Assembly: GCA_002483135.1 (NCBI GenBank)
Contig: DLHI01000020.1
Span: 186,001 to 250,000, forward strand
Direction: 5' to 3'
Origin: Hyphomonadaceae bacterium UBA7672
GTDB lineage: Bacteria; Pseudomonadota; Alphaproteobacteria; Caulobacterales; Hyphomonadaceae
Length of the DNA stretch: 64,000 nucleotides
The translations under genes were made by a program, and so were the position numbers. Every line of letters starts with the position of its first letter. Position 1 is the first letter of the stretch. The notes beneath the pieces are model-generated. The model was not told the origin of the DNA and did no database searches. It was given only the letters and a program-made list of their open reading frames with translations. This document shows, in pieces, positions 1 through 9,350 of the stretch.

Positions 1-2
1 TC

Positions 3-977
3 GCCTTCGGCGTTGGCGCCGCTCTCATCGACCGGCGCTGGCTGTTCGCGCTCGCCGCCATCGCCGCAGCAGCCATCCCGTTCGCGCTTTACGCCATGTG
101 GCTCGCCAGCATCGGCCTCCCGGCCCTTCCCAGTTCCGTGCTCAGCAAGTCTGCCGCGACCAGCGGCGTCATCGACGGTGGTGGAGGCGTGCTCGGCGGA
201 TTGCTCGCCAGCTTCCTGAAGAACGCGCAGTCCGAAGCCGCGCCCTTGCTCGCAATTCTCGCCATCGGTGACATCTACGCCATCGTCAAACGCACCGGCC
301 GCGACCGGCTGATCGCGCTGGGTCTTCTCGCCGTACTCGTCCTCGCCATGATGCTGGGCCGGATGGACAGCTATGCGCGCTACGAAGTGTACGTCCTCAG
401 CGCGCTGGGCATGGGACTAGTCCATCTGCTGCAGGGCGAGCTTCGCGTCCTGCTCACCTCGCGCATGCGCGTGTTCATCCTGGGCGCCGGTCTCTGCCTG
501 CTCGGCGCGCAGCTTGGGCCGTGGGTGATCGCCAGCACTCCCCAGGCCGCCCGCAACGTGGAACGTCAGCAGCACCAGATGCACCGCTTCGTCGCCGATT
601 GCTGGCGCAATCCGGTTGCGGTCAACGATCTCGGCTGGGTCAGCTTCCGCAATGACGCCTACGTGCTGGACCTCTGGGGCCTCGGCAGCGAACGCGCACG
701 CAAGGCGCGTCAGGCCGCCGAATCCGGCTGGATGGATGCGCTGGTCAAGGACAAGTCCGTCGACGTCGCGTTGATCTACGCCGACTGGTTCCCCGATCTG
801 CCGAAGGGCTGGACTCTTGTGGGCATGATCGTCGACGGGGAACGTCAGGTCACGCCTTACGCCAATGCAGTGCAAGTCTATGCAACACGGCCCGAAGTCG
901 TTCCAGCCATCCGCGATTGCCTGCGCCAGATCGAACGGCCGGGCGGGCCGGCCATTGTCGTGCGCGAACGGACTTGA
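3..977 (+). CDS. C-terminal part of a GT-C-like multi-pass membrane protein (5' end outside the window)
   Basis: The reading frame is open from the left edge (base 3), so the true start lies outside the window. The visible 324 residues begin with about four hydrophobic segments, including one around LIALGLLAVLVLAMML and one around VFILGAGLCLLGAQLG. A soluble tail follows, containing VNDLGWVSF and YVLDLWGLGS. That tail pattern resembles the periplasmic C-terminus of membrane glycosyltransferases of the GT-C/ArnT type and related uncharacterised proteins, so a role in transferring sugars at the cell envelope is possible. The catalytic N-terminal loops are not in the window, so the substrate cannot be inferred. 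Confidence 0.6.
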   Translation, partial: AFGVGAALIDRRWLFALAAIAAAAIPFALYAMWLASIGLPALPSSVLSKSAATSGVIDGGGGVLGGLLASFLKNAQSEAAPLLAILAIGDIYAIVKRTGRDRLIALGLLAVLVLAMMLGRMDSYARYEVYVLSALGMGLVHLLQGELRVLLTSRMRVFILGAGLCLLGAQLGPWVIASTPQAARNVERQQHQMHRFVADCWRNPVAVNDLGWVSFRNDAYVLDLWGLGSERARKARQAAESGWMDALVKDKSVDVALIYADWFPDLPKGWTLVGMIVDGERQVTPYANAVQVYATRPEVVPAIRDCLRQIERPGGPAIVVRERT

Positions 978-1008
978 CCGGCCCCGCCTCTGCCACGAAC
1001 TAGGCGCC

Positions 1009-1683
1009 ATGGCGCACATTCTCGACAGACCGATCTGGAGCGCGCTCGCCACGCGCCATGCGCATTTCTGCGAAGAGAGCGAACTGGCCATGCGCTATCC
1101 GCGCGATGTCAGTCCGTTCATTGTCGGGCGCGATGCATCATCCGAAGCAGCCGCCGCGATGGCAGCCCTGATCGGTGAGGGCGAAGACGCCTCGCTGGTG
1201 GAGACGGATCCGCCCAAGGCGCCGGAGGGCATCGCCGAAACGCGCCTGCCAATATTCCAGATGGTGTGGACACGGTTTACGCCCGCTCCCACGCCGTTCG
1301 ATATCCAGCCGCTTGCTGAAGTCGACGCGGCCGACATGCTTGCGCTTGCGACCCTGACGCGCCCCGGCCCCTTCCGCGCGCGCACGCACACGATGGGCCG
1401 CTTCTTCGGCGTGCGTGAGGGCGGCCAGCTGATCGCAATGGCGGGCGAGCGCCTGCACGCGCCCTGCTTCCACGAGATCAGCGCCGTCTGCACCCACCCG
1501 GATTATCGCGGGCGCGGCCTTGGCGCCGCCCTGATGCGCAAGGTCGGCGCGCGCATGCTGGAGGAGGGCGACCAGCCCTTCCTGCACACCTACGCCAGCA
1601 ATGCGACAGCTATCGCGCTCTATCGTAAGCTGGGGTTCGACGCGCGCGCCGAACTCACGCACGCCATTTGGAAGCGCGCCTAG
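1009..1683 (+). CDS. GNAT-family N-acetyltransferase
   Basis: A 224-residue protein whose C-terminal half is a GNAT domain of the FR47-like type. The acetyl-CoA pyrophosphate-binding motif RGRGLG lies at about residues 167-172, preceded by ISAVCTHPDY and followed by the YRKLGF motif near the C-terminus. The N-terminal 90 residues are less conserved. I chose the ATG at 1009 because it lies just after the preceding gene ends; earlier in-frame starts would overlap that gene by more than 100 bases. It converges with the lipoprotein gene on the other strand, and the two stop codons overlap. The acceptor substrate is unknown. Confidence 0.8.
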   Translation: MAHILDRPIWSALATRHAHFCEESELAMRYPRDVSPFIVGRDASSEAAAAMAALIGEGEDASLVETDPPKAPEGIAETRLPIFQMVWTRFTPAPTPFDIQPLAEVDAADMLALATLTRPGPFRARTHTMGRFFGVREGGQLIAMAGERLHAPCFHEISAVCTHPDYRGRGLGAALMRKVGARMLEEGDQPFLHTYASNATAIALYRKLGFDARAELTHAIWKRA

Positions 1684-2180
1684 GTCGCCGGCGTCACCTT
1701 CACTGGCGTCTCCGGCGTCGCAGGCAGATCGACGATCAGCTTTTCTTCAGCTGTCTTCACGTCGCCGGTTCCTTCCTCGATCCACGAACGGCTGACCTTT
1801 AGAACCACGCGGGTGGGCGATTCCTCGATCACTTCCCACGAATTGAAATCGCCGAGCATGTAATTGCGCGTCCAGCCATCAGGCGCGGAGTACGCCGACA
1901 GGTATGTGTAGAGCCCGTTGATTGCGGGATCGCCGCCGGCGGTCGAGAAGATCTTGAAGTCCGCATCCTTGATGTGATGCACATCGGTGACCCACGCCTC
2001 CGGCATGTGGTCGTCCTCAGCCTGGATGTCCTTGGCCGGGCCAGACGGCTTGGCCGGTTCGACGGCGGGCGTAACCGGCGCTTCCGCCGCCGCAGGTTCG
2101 GCGGGCTTGGCGGGCGCTTCAGCTGCAGGCTGGCAGGCGACCAGCGCAAGCGCGGCGGCAGTCACGGCTATATAACGCAT
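1680..2180 (-). CDS. Small lipoprotein of unknown function
   Basis: A 166-residue protein with a lipoprotein signal (MRYIAVTAAALALVAC, lipid-attachment Cys at residue 16). An Ala/Pro-rich linker to about residue 60 probably spans the envelope layer. A compact domain of about 100 residues follows, with the segment YMLGDFNSWEVIEESPTRVVLKVSRSW. I do not recognise the C-terminal domain. Export and lipidation are clear; function is not. The gene stands alone between the convergent acetyltransferase and the divergent yidD. Confidence 0.65.
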   Translation of the reverse strand: MRYIAVTAAALALVACQPAAEAPAKPAEPAAAEAPVTPAVEPAKPSGPAKDIQAEDDHMPEAWVTDVHHIKDADFKIFSTAGGDPAINGLYTYLSAYSAPDGWTRNYMLGDFNSWEVIEESPTRVVLKVSRSWIEEGTGDVKTAEEKLIVDLPATPETPVKVTPAT

Positions 2181-2268
2181 GATCGTCCCCTTGGTCAGAA
2201 GCCAATCTCTAGCCGATCGCCCCCGGTTTGATCCACCCCGGTTTGATCGATGGGCGTTTCATCGCTAT

Positions 2269-2598
2269 ATGGCGGGCATGGCCGAAAAGCCCCCATACAA
2301 GCCGGTCATCGGCGCCCTGCTGAAGGGCTACAAGGCGACGCTGTCCCCGGCGTTTGTCGCCCTTGGGGTGCGTTGCCGGCATGAGCCTTCGTGCTCGGAA
2401 TACTGCGCGGAATGCGTTTCGAAGCATGGGGTCTGGGCAGGGTCGTGGATGGGCTTGGCGCGGTTTGCGCGCTGCCGCCCTGGAGGATCGCACGGGTGGG
2501 ACCCGGCGCCGACCCTAACTACCAGCGGCGCGCGGTGGTTCACTCCCTGGCGCTATGGCGTCTGGAAAGTGGACCGGTCCGAACCGGCGCGCCCTTAA
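2269..2598 (+). CDS. yidD: Membrane protein insertion efficiency factor YidD
   Basis: The protein (109 residues from the ATG at 2269, or 106 from the ATG at 2278) carries the YidD signature: LLKGYKATLSPAF, then CRHEPSCSEYC, then FARCRPGGSHGWDP. YidD assists YidC-dependent insertion of inner-membrane proteins and sits at the membrane through an N-terminal amphipathic helix. In many bacteria yidD lies between rnpA and yidC; here it stands alone upstream of thrS. The TSGARWFTPWRYGVW tail is longer than the minimal family core. Confidence 0.9.
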   Translation: MAGMAEKPPYKPVIGALLKGYKATLSPAFVALGVRCRHEPSCSEYCAECVSKHGVWAGSWMGLARFARCRPGGSHGWDPAPTLTTSGARWFTPWRYGVWKVDRSEPARP

Positions 2599-2650
2599 GA
2601 TCTGGACCAAGCGGAACAGCAATTGCGGAGGTCGCGAGGCCCCCACGCTT

Positions 2651-2749
2651 GTCATCCCGGAAGCGCGAAGCGCTGTCCGGGACCCATTTCGATGGCTTCC
2701 AGGCCGATGAATGGGTCCCGGCTCTCCGCTGCGCTACGGCCGGGATGAC
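2651..2749. repeat. Palindromic intergenic repeat, family A, copy 1
   Basis: A 99-bp element bounded by the inverted ends GTCATCCCGG (2651-2660) and CCGGGATGAC (2740-2749), with an inner inverted pair GGGACCCAT / ATGGGTCCC. A second copy with the same nested ends and inner arms lies at 13115-13228. It fills most of the yidD-thrS gap and could fold into a cruciform or long hairpin. The design matches REP/MITE-like intergenic palindromes. Confidence 0.75.
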
Positions 2750-2821
2750 AGGCGCGAAGGTGGGTTCAAGCCTTGGCCAAACTGGCCTAAACACTCCGCC
2801 GACACGACGAAAGACAGGACC

Positions 2822-4762
2822 ATGATCAACGTATCCTTCCCCGATGGCTCGAAGCGCGAATACCCGGATGGGTCGACGCCCATGTCGATTGCCGAAGCCA
2901 TCTCCAAATCCCTCGCCAAGCGGTCGGTGATCGCGAAGGTGAACGGCCAGCTCTACGACATGAAGCGCCCGCTTGATGGCGACGTGTCGCTAGAGCTGCT
3001 CGACATCAACGCCAAGGAATCCCTCGACCTGATCCGCCACGACGCCGCGCACGTTCTTGCGCAGGCGGTGCAGGAGCTGTTCCCCGGAACGCAGGTGACG
3101 ATCGGGCCGACGGTAGAAGACGGGTTCTACTACGACTTCGCCCGCAAGGAGCCGTTCTCGACGGAAGACTTCGCGAAGATCGAAGCGAAGATGAAGGAGA
3201 TCGTGGATCGCGACCTTCCCATCAATCGTGAGGTCTGGAGCAAGGACGACGCCATCGCGCACTTCAAGAAGCTGGGCGAGGACTACAAGGCGCAGATCAT
3301 CGACGACATCATTCCGCCCGGTGAAGCCATCACGCTCTACGCGCATGGCGACCAGTGGAGCGATCTCTGCCGCGGTCCGCACTTGCCTTCGACGGGCAAG
3401 CTGCCGAAGGCGTTCAAGCTGATGAAGCTGGCCGGTGCGTACTGGCGCGGCGATCATCGCAACGAGATGCTGCAGCGTATGTACGGCACGGCGTGGGCGA
3501 ACGAGAAGGATCTCGCCGCCCACCTCACGCGCCTCGAGGAAGCCGAGAAGCGCGATCACAGGAAACTGGGCCGCGAGCTCGATCTCTTCCACATGCAGGA
3601 AGAGGGCAAGGGCATGGTGTTCTGGCACCCCAAGGGCCTGACGCTCTGGCGTGTGGTCGAGAACTATGTGCGCCGTCGTCTCGACGAAGCGGACTATATC
3701 GAAGTGCGCACGCCGCAGGTTCTGGATCGCAAGTTCTGGGAACAGTCAGGCCACTGGGAGAAGTATCGCGACAACATGTTCGTCGCCGAAACGGCGGAGG
3801 ATGAAGTCCTCTCGCTGAAGCCGATGAACTGCCCCGGCCACGTGCAGATCTTCAAGCAGGGGCAGAAGAGCTATCGCGACCTGCCCATGCGCATGGCGGA
3901 ATTCGGCGCGTGCCACCGCTATGAGCCCTCGGGCGCGCTGCATGGCCTGATGCGCGTGCGGGCGTTCACGCAGGACGATGCGCACATCTTCTGCCGCGAG
4001 GACCAGATCGAGTCGGAGACGGCGCGATTCATCACGCTGGCGAAATCCATCCACGCCGACTTCGGCCTGGAGACGGATCACATCAATCTCGCCACGCGCC
4101 CCGAAGTTCGCGCCGGGTCGGACGAGTTCTGGGACAAGGCCGAGAAGCAGATGCTGTCCGCCGCCCGCGCGGCCGGCGTGGAGCCGGTGATCGCAGAGGG
4201 TGATGGCGCCTTCTATGCGCCCAAGTTGGACTTCGTCATCAAGGACGCCATCGGCCGCGAATGGACGATCGGAACGATCCAGCTCGACTATGTGCTGCCG
4301 GATCGTCTCGACGCCGAATATGTCGGCGAGGATGGCGGCAAGCATCGTCCCGTGATGCTGCACCGCGCGATCCTCGGCTCGCTGGAGCGTTTCATCGGCG
4401 TGCTGATCGAGAACTATGCCGGCGCCTTCCCCATGTGGCTGTCGCCGGTTCAGGTCGTGGTCGCCTCGATCTCCGAAGGGGCGCACGCCTATGCGGAACA
4501 GGCGGCGGAAGAACTGCGCGCGCAAGGCCTGCGCGTTGCGGTCGATACGCGCGGCGAGAAAATCAACTACAAGATCCGCGAACACTCCCTGCAGAAGGTG
4601 CCGGTCATCGCCGTTGTCGGCGCGAAGGAAGCCGAGGAGCGCAAACTCGCCCTCCGCCGCTTCGGTTCGCAGGCCAACGAGGTTGTGCTCCTCGACGACG
4701 CGAAAGTCTTCCTCGCCGATGAGGCTCTGCCGCCTGATCTCAAGCGGGCGAAGTTGGGATGA
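2822..4762 (+). CDS. thrS: Threonyl-tRNA synthetase
   Basis: Charges tRNA-Thr with threonine in the cytoplasm. The 646 residues match the family length and layout: a TGS domain (about 1-64), the editing and SAD region with RHDAAHVLAQAVQELFPG and HGDQWSDLCRGPH (about 70-220), the class II catalytic core with the zinc-site motif MNCPGH and the HRYEPSGALHGLMRVR stretch (about 270-530), and an anticodon-binding C-terminal domain. I chose the ATG at 2822 because the TGS domain begins directly there; upstream in-frame starts run back into repeat A. The stop overlaps the next gene by 4 bases, implying co-transcription with the glycosyltransferase. Confidence 0.97.
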   Translation: MINVSFPDGSKREYPDGSTPMSIAEAISKSLAKRSVIAKVNGQLYDMKRPLDGDVSLELLDINAKESLDLIRHDAAHVLAQAVQELFPGTQVTIGPTVEDGFYYDFARKEPFSTEDFAKIEAKMKEIVDRDLPINREVWSKDDAIAHFKKLGEDYKAQIIDDIIPPGEAITLYAHGDQWSDLCRGPHLPSTGKLPKAFKLMKLAGAYWRGDHRNEMLQRMYGTAWANEKDLAAHLTRLEEAEKRDHRKLGRELDLFHMQEEGKGMVFWHPKGLTLWRVVENYVRRRLDEADYIEVRTPQVLDRKFWEQSGHWEKYRDNMFVAETAEDEVLSLKPMNCPGHVQIFKQGQKSYRDLPMRMAEFGACHRYEPSGALHGLMRVRAFTQDDAHIFCREDQIESETARFITLAKSIHADFGLETDHINLATRPEVRAGSDEFWDKAEKQMLSAARAAGVEPVIAEGDGAFYAPKLDFVIKDAIGREWTIGTIQLDYVLPDRLDAEYVGEDGGKHRPVMLHRAILGSLERFIGVLIENYAGAFPMWLSPVQVVVASISEGAHAYAEQAAEELRAQGLRVAVDTRGEKINYKIREHSLQKVPVIAVVGAKEAEERKLALRRFGSQANEVVLLDDAKVFLADEALPPDLKRAKLG

Positions 4763-6153
4763 GCAGGTCAGGAACGCAGCCGGGGTCCGCCGCGGATGCG
4801 TTCCAGCTCGTCAGATCGCGCGCGCGCGTTCTCGCGCTTCAACTGCGCCTGCGGCTGAGCGACCTCAAGACCATTGAGTCCTGGGCCGATGACGCCATCC
4901 TTGAAGACGGTGCGCCGCCCGCCATCGCAGACCTCTGCCTCGCCACGCGGGCAGGCGAGCGGATCACGCAGCGCATTCTAGATGACCTCGGCGGTCCTGT
5001 CGGGTCGGTCGATGTGATGCGCGCGCTGGCCGGTCTCGACACGGAAGAGGCTACGCAGGATGACCTTCGCCGTCTGTCGGACAATCTCGATCCGATTCTC
5101 AAGCAACTGGAACGCGCCGCCGATCTGCCCAAGGCGCTTGCGCCCGCCGTCGGCTTCGCGCGCGCCTTCTGGCGGGCGCGCATGGAAGGCGCAGAGGCCC
5201 TGACGTCGCTTGAGCAGGATGTGCGCGATGTTTTTCAGGCCGTGAAGGAACACGCCGCCGACATCCCTGAAGAACACGCCGCGCCGGCGGAAGACATCGC
5301 CCCGCCGCGCATAGCCGCCATTGTTGTAAGCTATCACACCGGCGACGTGCTGTTTGATTGCCTCGCCGCGCTGGAGGCCGACGAAGACATCAGCGAGATC
5401 GTGCTTGTGAACAACGGCAATCCGCCCGAGACCATGGCGCGGCTGGAGGGGCTGGCCGGCAAGCTGAGGATCGTGGGTGAGGGCGTCAATCGCGGCTTCG
5501 CTGCGGGCGTCAATCTTGGCGTAGCTGCGAGCACAGCTGATCGCTTCCTCATCATCAATCCCGACGCGATCCTGCAGCCGGGATCGGTCGTGGCGCTTGA
5601 ATCCGCCATCACCCATGCGGCCGAACCCGCGATCGTCGGCGGCCGGATCTACGGCGCTGATGGTCGCGAACAGCGCGGCAGCCGGCGCCGCAAGCTGACG
5701 ATGCGCTCGGCGGCGGCGACCTTCCTCGGCGCCAGCTGGCTGCGCACGGCCAACCCCGCCTTCGTCAACATCAACCGCCATCGCGAGCCGCAACCGACAA
5801 GCCCCGTGCCGATGGACGCGGTCAGCGGCGCGTTGATGTACATGACGCGCCACGGCTTCGGACGGCTCGGCGGGTTCGACGAGGGCTATTTCATGCATGT
5901 CGAGGATCTCGACATCTGCCGCCGCGCCGAGGCCGATGGCGGCGCGGTGATCTACACGCCATTCGCCTCCGCTCTGCACCACGGCGCCACCAGCGATGCG
6001 CCGTCGCTGGTGGTCGAGAAGCACAAGGCGGCTGGCTTCAATCGATACTTCCGCAAGTTCGCCGGCACGCGGGGCGAGCAGATAGCGGCCCGCGTGATGG
6101 GTCCGGTGATCGGCTTCCTGCTGGTGACGCGAGCGCGGTTGAGGCGGAAGTAG
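4759..6153 (+). CDS. Family 2 glycosyltransferase with an N-terminal helical extension
   Basis: 464 residues. The C-terminal part from about residue 185 is a GT-A fold family 2 glycosyltransferase of the rhamnosyltransferase-like group: IAAIVVSYHTGDVLFDCLAAL, then NRGFAAGVNLG, the metal-binding DxD-type region INPDA, and the acceptor-side FDEGYFMHVEDLDICRRA. The first 180 residues look helical, carry no motif I recognise, and are rich in charged residues; they may be a docking or coiled-coil domain. The ATG overlaps the thrS stop (ATGA). A cell-surface polysaccharide role is likely, but donor and acceptor are unknown. Confidence 0.8.
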   Translation: MSRSGTQPGSAADAFQLVRSRARVLALQLRLRLSDLKTIESWADDAILEDGAPPAIADLCLATRAGERITQRILDDLGGPVGSVDVMRALAGLDTEEATQDDLRRLSDNLDPILKQLERAADLPKALAPAVGFARAFWRARMEGAEALTSLEQDVRDVFQAVKEHAADIPEEHAAPAEDIAPPRIAAIVVSYHTGDVLFDCLAALEADEDISEIVLVNNGNPPETMARLEGLAGKLRIVGEGVNRGFAAGVNLGVAASTADRFLIINPDAILQPGSVVALESAITHAAEPAIVGGRIYGADGREQRGSRRRKLTMRSAAATFLGASWLRTANPAFVNINRHREPQPTSPVPMDAVSGALMYMTRHGFGRLGGFDEGYFMHVEDLDICRRAEADGGAVIYTPFASALHHGATSDAPSLVVEKHKAAGFNRYFRKFAGTRGEQIAARVMGPVIGFLLVTRARLRRK

Positions 6154-7689
6154 CTATTCGGCGCGGACATAGATCGGATTCCCGATCAGCAGCAGCTTGC
6201 CCTCCGCATCGCGGACGTTGACGCGGATCCAGCCGAAGGCGTGGCCGTCCTCCAGATGCACCAGCTTCGCTTGGGCTGCGGCGGGGTCGAAGGGCGTGCC
6301 CACGATCAGTCCATGCGAAATCCACTCGACCCTGGCGCCGGGCGGAAGGCCGCGGGTCGGCGCGGCGATGGTCGCATGTTCGCCAGCGGACAGGACGAGT
6401 TCGCCGCCCATGCTCGCAGACTCGTTCGTTGCGCTGGCTATCAAGTCCAGCCTGGCGCCGGGCAATCCGGCCACATCCACGAACACGCGCCCGGACTTCA
6501 CGCCCTCCACGATGCCATTCGTCGATAGTGTGCTGGCGAACACCACGGTCGCCGGCTTGCCCACTGGCGATTGCTTCGCGCCGGTCGTGTCCTTCGCGTC
6601 GTGATTGTCGCTGCCGCCGATGGCGGTGATGCGGTGGCCCTTGCTCAGCAAGCTTTCCCAGAATTTGATGCCGTTGAAGGCGCCTTCCGCGCCCGACGTG
6701 CGCAGCGTCGAGCCGTTGACGATCTCGATGGCGGAAACGCGCGACCAGTCTGTGTCCTTCGCGGTCCAGCCGCATCCCATGCACGCCTCGCCCGATGGCA
6801 GCGAGGGATGATTGACCGACAGAAATCCGCCAGCTGCATCGACCTGATCGAACAGCTTCGCCAATGTCGGCAGGCGGGGGGAACCAAGCTGGAAGTCGAG
6901 GAAGCCCGTGCTGCCGACAGCGTTGGCGTGGCCGAAGAAGGTGGTGATCTCAGTACCCGGCACCAGCAGCGTATCCGGAAACGCATCCTGAAGTTCGCGA
7001 ATGTCGCGCAGTTGCGTTGTCGTGTTGTGGTCGGTGATCGCCACGAAATCGAGGCCTGCTGCCTTCGCCGCTTCGAACGTGAACACAGCCGGGCAGGGGC
7101 CGCGCGTGTCGGCCTGATCGCATGACCCGTCCGAATGCGCTGTGTGAACGTGGAAATCGCCACGCCGCCATCCGGGCGTCGTATCGAGCACGATGGCCGG
7201 GTCGCTCAATTGCACCGCCTTGCGCATGCCATCCGGCGGGCCAAGCGTGATCATTGCCGTGTAGCTCGCCGTCTGCCCCTCGCGGATGTTCGGCACGCCC
7301 AGAACCAGATGCCATGTGCCCGGCGTGAGCGGTCCGTCGGCGTAGGAGGGCGTCGAGGCGAATTCACTGATCTCGAAATGACTCTTGTTGCCGCCGCTCC
7401 AGCCGCGCTGGCCATTAGGATCGCGCAACCCGATGTCGATGACGGTGCGCTGGTCCTTGCCCGTATAGCTGAAATCCACGGCGATCCGCCCCGTGCCGGG
7501 CGGAACGTCGAAGGGTATCTCGCGATAGGTCTGGTGGTCGGCCCGGGTGATTTCGCCGGTCAGCGTGATCCGCGCCGTGGCTTCCGGCGCGGAAGGCGCA
7601 ATCGCTTGCTGTGGTGCAGCTGTGCATGCCGCCAGGACAAGCAGGATTGCGAGAGAGAGATACCGCATGCGATTGCCTCGATTGCTCAT
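6154..7689 (-). CDS. PHP-domain lipoprotein (CehA/McbA-like metallohydrolase)
   Basis: 511 residues with a lipoprotein signal (RYLSLAILLVLAAC). The first M of that signal, at 7668, is an alternative start. A beta-sandwich-like region of about 120 residues follows, then a PHP metal-dependent hydrolase domain: DFHVHTAHSDGSC (first His-x-His site), FVAITDHNT, and SVNHPSL / GGSDNHD near the end. PHP domains use a tri-metal site for phosphoester or related hydrolysis; the CehA/McbA group also includes carbaryl esterases. The C-terminal 100 residues look like a further beta domain. An envelope location is clear; the substrate is not. It converges with the glycosyltransferase, with the stop codons adjacent. 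Confidence 0.8.
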   Translation of the reverse strand: MSNRGNRMRYLSLAILLVLAACTAAPQQAIAPSAPEATARITLTGEITRADHQTYREIPFDVPPGTGRIAVDFSYTGKDQRTVIDIGLRDPNGQRGWSGGNKSHFEISEFASTPSYADGPLTPGTWHLVLGVPNIREGQTASYTAMITLGPPDGMRKAVQLSDPAIVLDTTPGWRRGDFHVHTAHSDGSCDQADTRGPCPAVFTFEAAKAAGLDFVAITDHNTTTQLRDIRELQDAFPDTLLVPGTEITTFFGHANAVGSTGFLDFQLGSPRLPTLAKLFDQVDAAGGFLSVNHPSLPSGEACMGCGWTAKDTDWSRVSAIEIVNGSTLRTSGAEGAFNGIKFWESLLSKGHRITAIGGSDNHDAKDTTGAKQSPVGKPATVVFASTLSTNGIVEGVKSGRVFVDVAGLPGARLDLIASATNESASMGGELVLSAGEHATIAAPTRGLPPGARVEWISHGLIVGTPFDPAAAQAKLVHLEDGHAFGWIRVNVRDAEGKLLLIGNPIYVRAE

Positions 7690-7781
7690 GACGCAGCCTA
7701 AAGCAGCAGTGTGACCGCTCCAATGTCATTCGCGCCGGAATGCCCATCGACAGGGCAGCGGGGCCATGCTGATCCTTGGCC

Positions 7782-9350
7782 ATGAATGAACGGGCGGGGA
7801 CGACGGGGCAACGCAGCAGGCTTCTGGATGCTGTGGAGCGGCTGGGCAACGCCCTGCCGGACCCGATCTTCATCTTCATAGCGATCATCCTGGCGCTGGT
7901 TGGCGTATCGGTGATCGGCGCGTCGATGGGCTGGTCGGCGGTCAACCCTGTCACGGGCGAGACGCTGGTCGTCACCAACCTCCTGTCGGAAGAGAATATC
8001 CAGAAGCTGCTCGTCGAGATGCCGCGAACCTACACTGGCTTCGCCCCGCTCGGCTTCGCGCTCACCATCATGCTCGGCGCCAGCATTGCAGATCGCAGCG
8101 GGCTTCTCGCCGCGCTGATGCGCGCGAGCCTTTCCGGCGTCCCGAAGAACGTGCTGGTGCCGATGGTGTTCGTGCTGGGCATGCTGGCGACGCATGCGAA
8201 CGACGCGGCTTACATGGTCTATGTGCCGTTGACGGCGCTGGTGTTCGCCTCTGCCGGGCGGCATCCCGTGCTGGGCCTGATCTCGGGCTTTGCCGGCGCC
8301 GCTGTCGGTCTCGCTGGCAACCTGATCCCCGGACAATACGATGTGCTGCTGCTCGGCATCACGGAAACCGGCGCGCGGCTGATCGATCCGCAATGGACGA
8401 TGAACCCACTGGGCAACTGGTATTTCAGCCTCGGCATCGCTGTGTTGTTCACGGCGATTGGCTGGTGGGTGCTGGAAAAAGTTGTCGCGCCGCGTCTTGG
8501 TCCCTGGGAAGGGGCGGGCGCTGCGGCGGAATTCTCCGGCGCAAGCCAATCGGAAGTGGGACTTTCGGCCAAGGAGAAGCGCGGACTGATGTTCGCCGGC
8601 CTCGCGGCGCTGGCCGTCGCAGCGGGCGTCGCCGCGCTGATGCTCTGGCCCGGCTTCACACCCTTGATGAATGAAGGCGATGCGCAGCCCATCACGCCCT
8701 TCTTCCGCAGCATCGCGGCGATCCTCTTCATTCTGCTGGCTGTCACGGGCTGGGCCTATGGCGCAGCAACGGGCTCCATCAAATCGCATCGCGATGTGGT
8801 GGCGATGATGGTGAAGGGGCTGGAGATCATCCTGCCCTATCTCGTGCTGATCTTCTTCGCAGCCCACTTTGTGGCGATGTTCGGCTGGTCGAACCTCGGA
8901 CCGATCACGGCGATTGCCGGCGCTGAGCAGCTGCGCGCCATGTCGGCGCCGCCTGCCATGCTGTTGCCGATTCTTGCGACCATGTCGGCCTGGCTCGATT
9001 TCCTGATCGCATCAGGCTCGGCCAAATGGGCTGCGATGTCGCCGGTCGCCACGCCGATGATGATGCTGCTCGACATTTCGCCGGAGATGACCACGGCCGC
9101 CTATCGCGTCGGGGACACGGTCACCAACCTGATCTCGCCGCTGAACCCTTATGTCGTGCTTACCCTGGTGTTCGCCCAGCGCTGGATGCCAAGCCTGAAG
9201 CTGGGCACGCTGATATCGCTGCTGCTGCCCATCGCCATCGCGTTCTATTTCGCGGGCATGGCGCTCACGGCGGTATGGGTCGCGCTGGGCATCCCCGTGG
9301 GGCCTGCCGCGCCAGTAGCCTACGAAGTCATCGCGGCGCCGGCGAGTTAG
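7782..9350 (+). CDS. AbgT-family transporter
   Basis: 522 residues with at least ten hydrophobic segments. It matches the AbgT family, whose members take up p-aminobenzoyl-glutamate or export antimetabolites such as sulfonamides in the inner membrane. Supporting segments are LGNALPDPIFIFI at the N-terminus, ATHANDAAYMVYVPL in the middle, and SAKWAAMSPVATPMMMLLDISPE and VTNLISPLNPY near the end, both strongly conserved in the family. I chose the ATG at 7782; an in-frame TTG two codons upstream is less likely. It converges with the hybrid kinase, with 4 bases of overlap at the stops. Confidence 0.9.
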   Translation: MNERAGTTGQRSRLLDAVERLGNALPDPIFIFIAIILALVGVSVIGASMGWSAVNPVTGETLVVTNLLSEENIQKLLVEMPRTYTGFAPLGFALTIMLGASIADRSGLLAALMRASLSGVPKNVLVPMVFVLGMLATHANDAAYMVYVPLTALVFASAGRHPVLGLISGFAGAAVGLAGNLIPGQYDVLLLGITETGARLIDPQWTMNPLGNWYFSLGIAVLFTAIGWWVLEKVVAPRLGPWEGAGAAAEFSGASQSEVGLSAKEKRGLMFAGLAALAVAAGVAALMLWPGFTPLMNEGDAQPITPFFRSIAAILFILLAVTGWAYGAATGSIKSHRDVVAMMVKGLEIILPYLVLIFFAAHFVAMFGWSNLGPITAIAGAEQLRAMSAPPAMLLPILATMSAWLDFLIASGSAKWAAMSPVATPMMMLLDISPEMTTAAYRVGDTVTNLISPLNPYVVLTLVFAQRWMPSLKLGTLISLLLPIAIAFYFAGMALTAVWVALGIPVGPAAPVAYEVIAAPAS

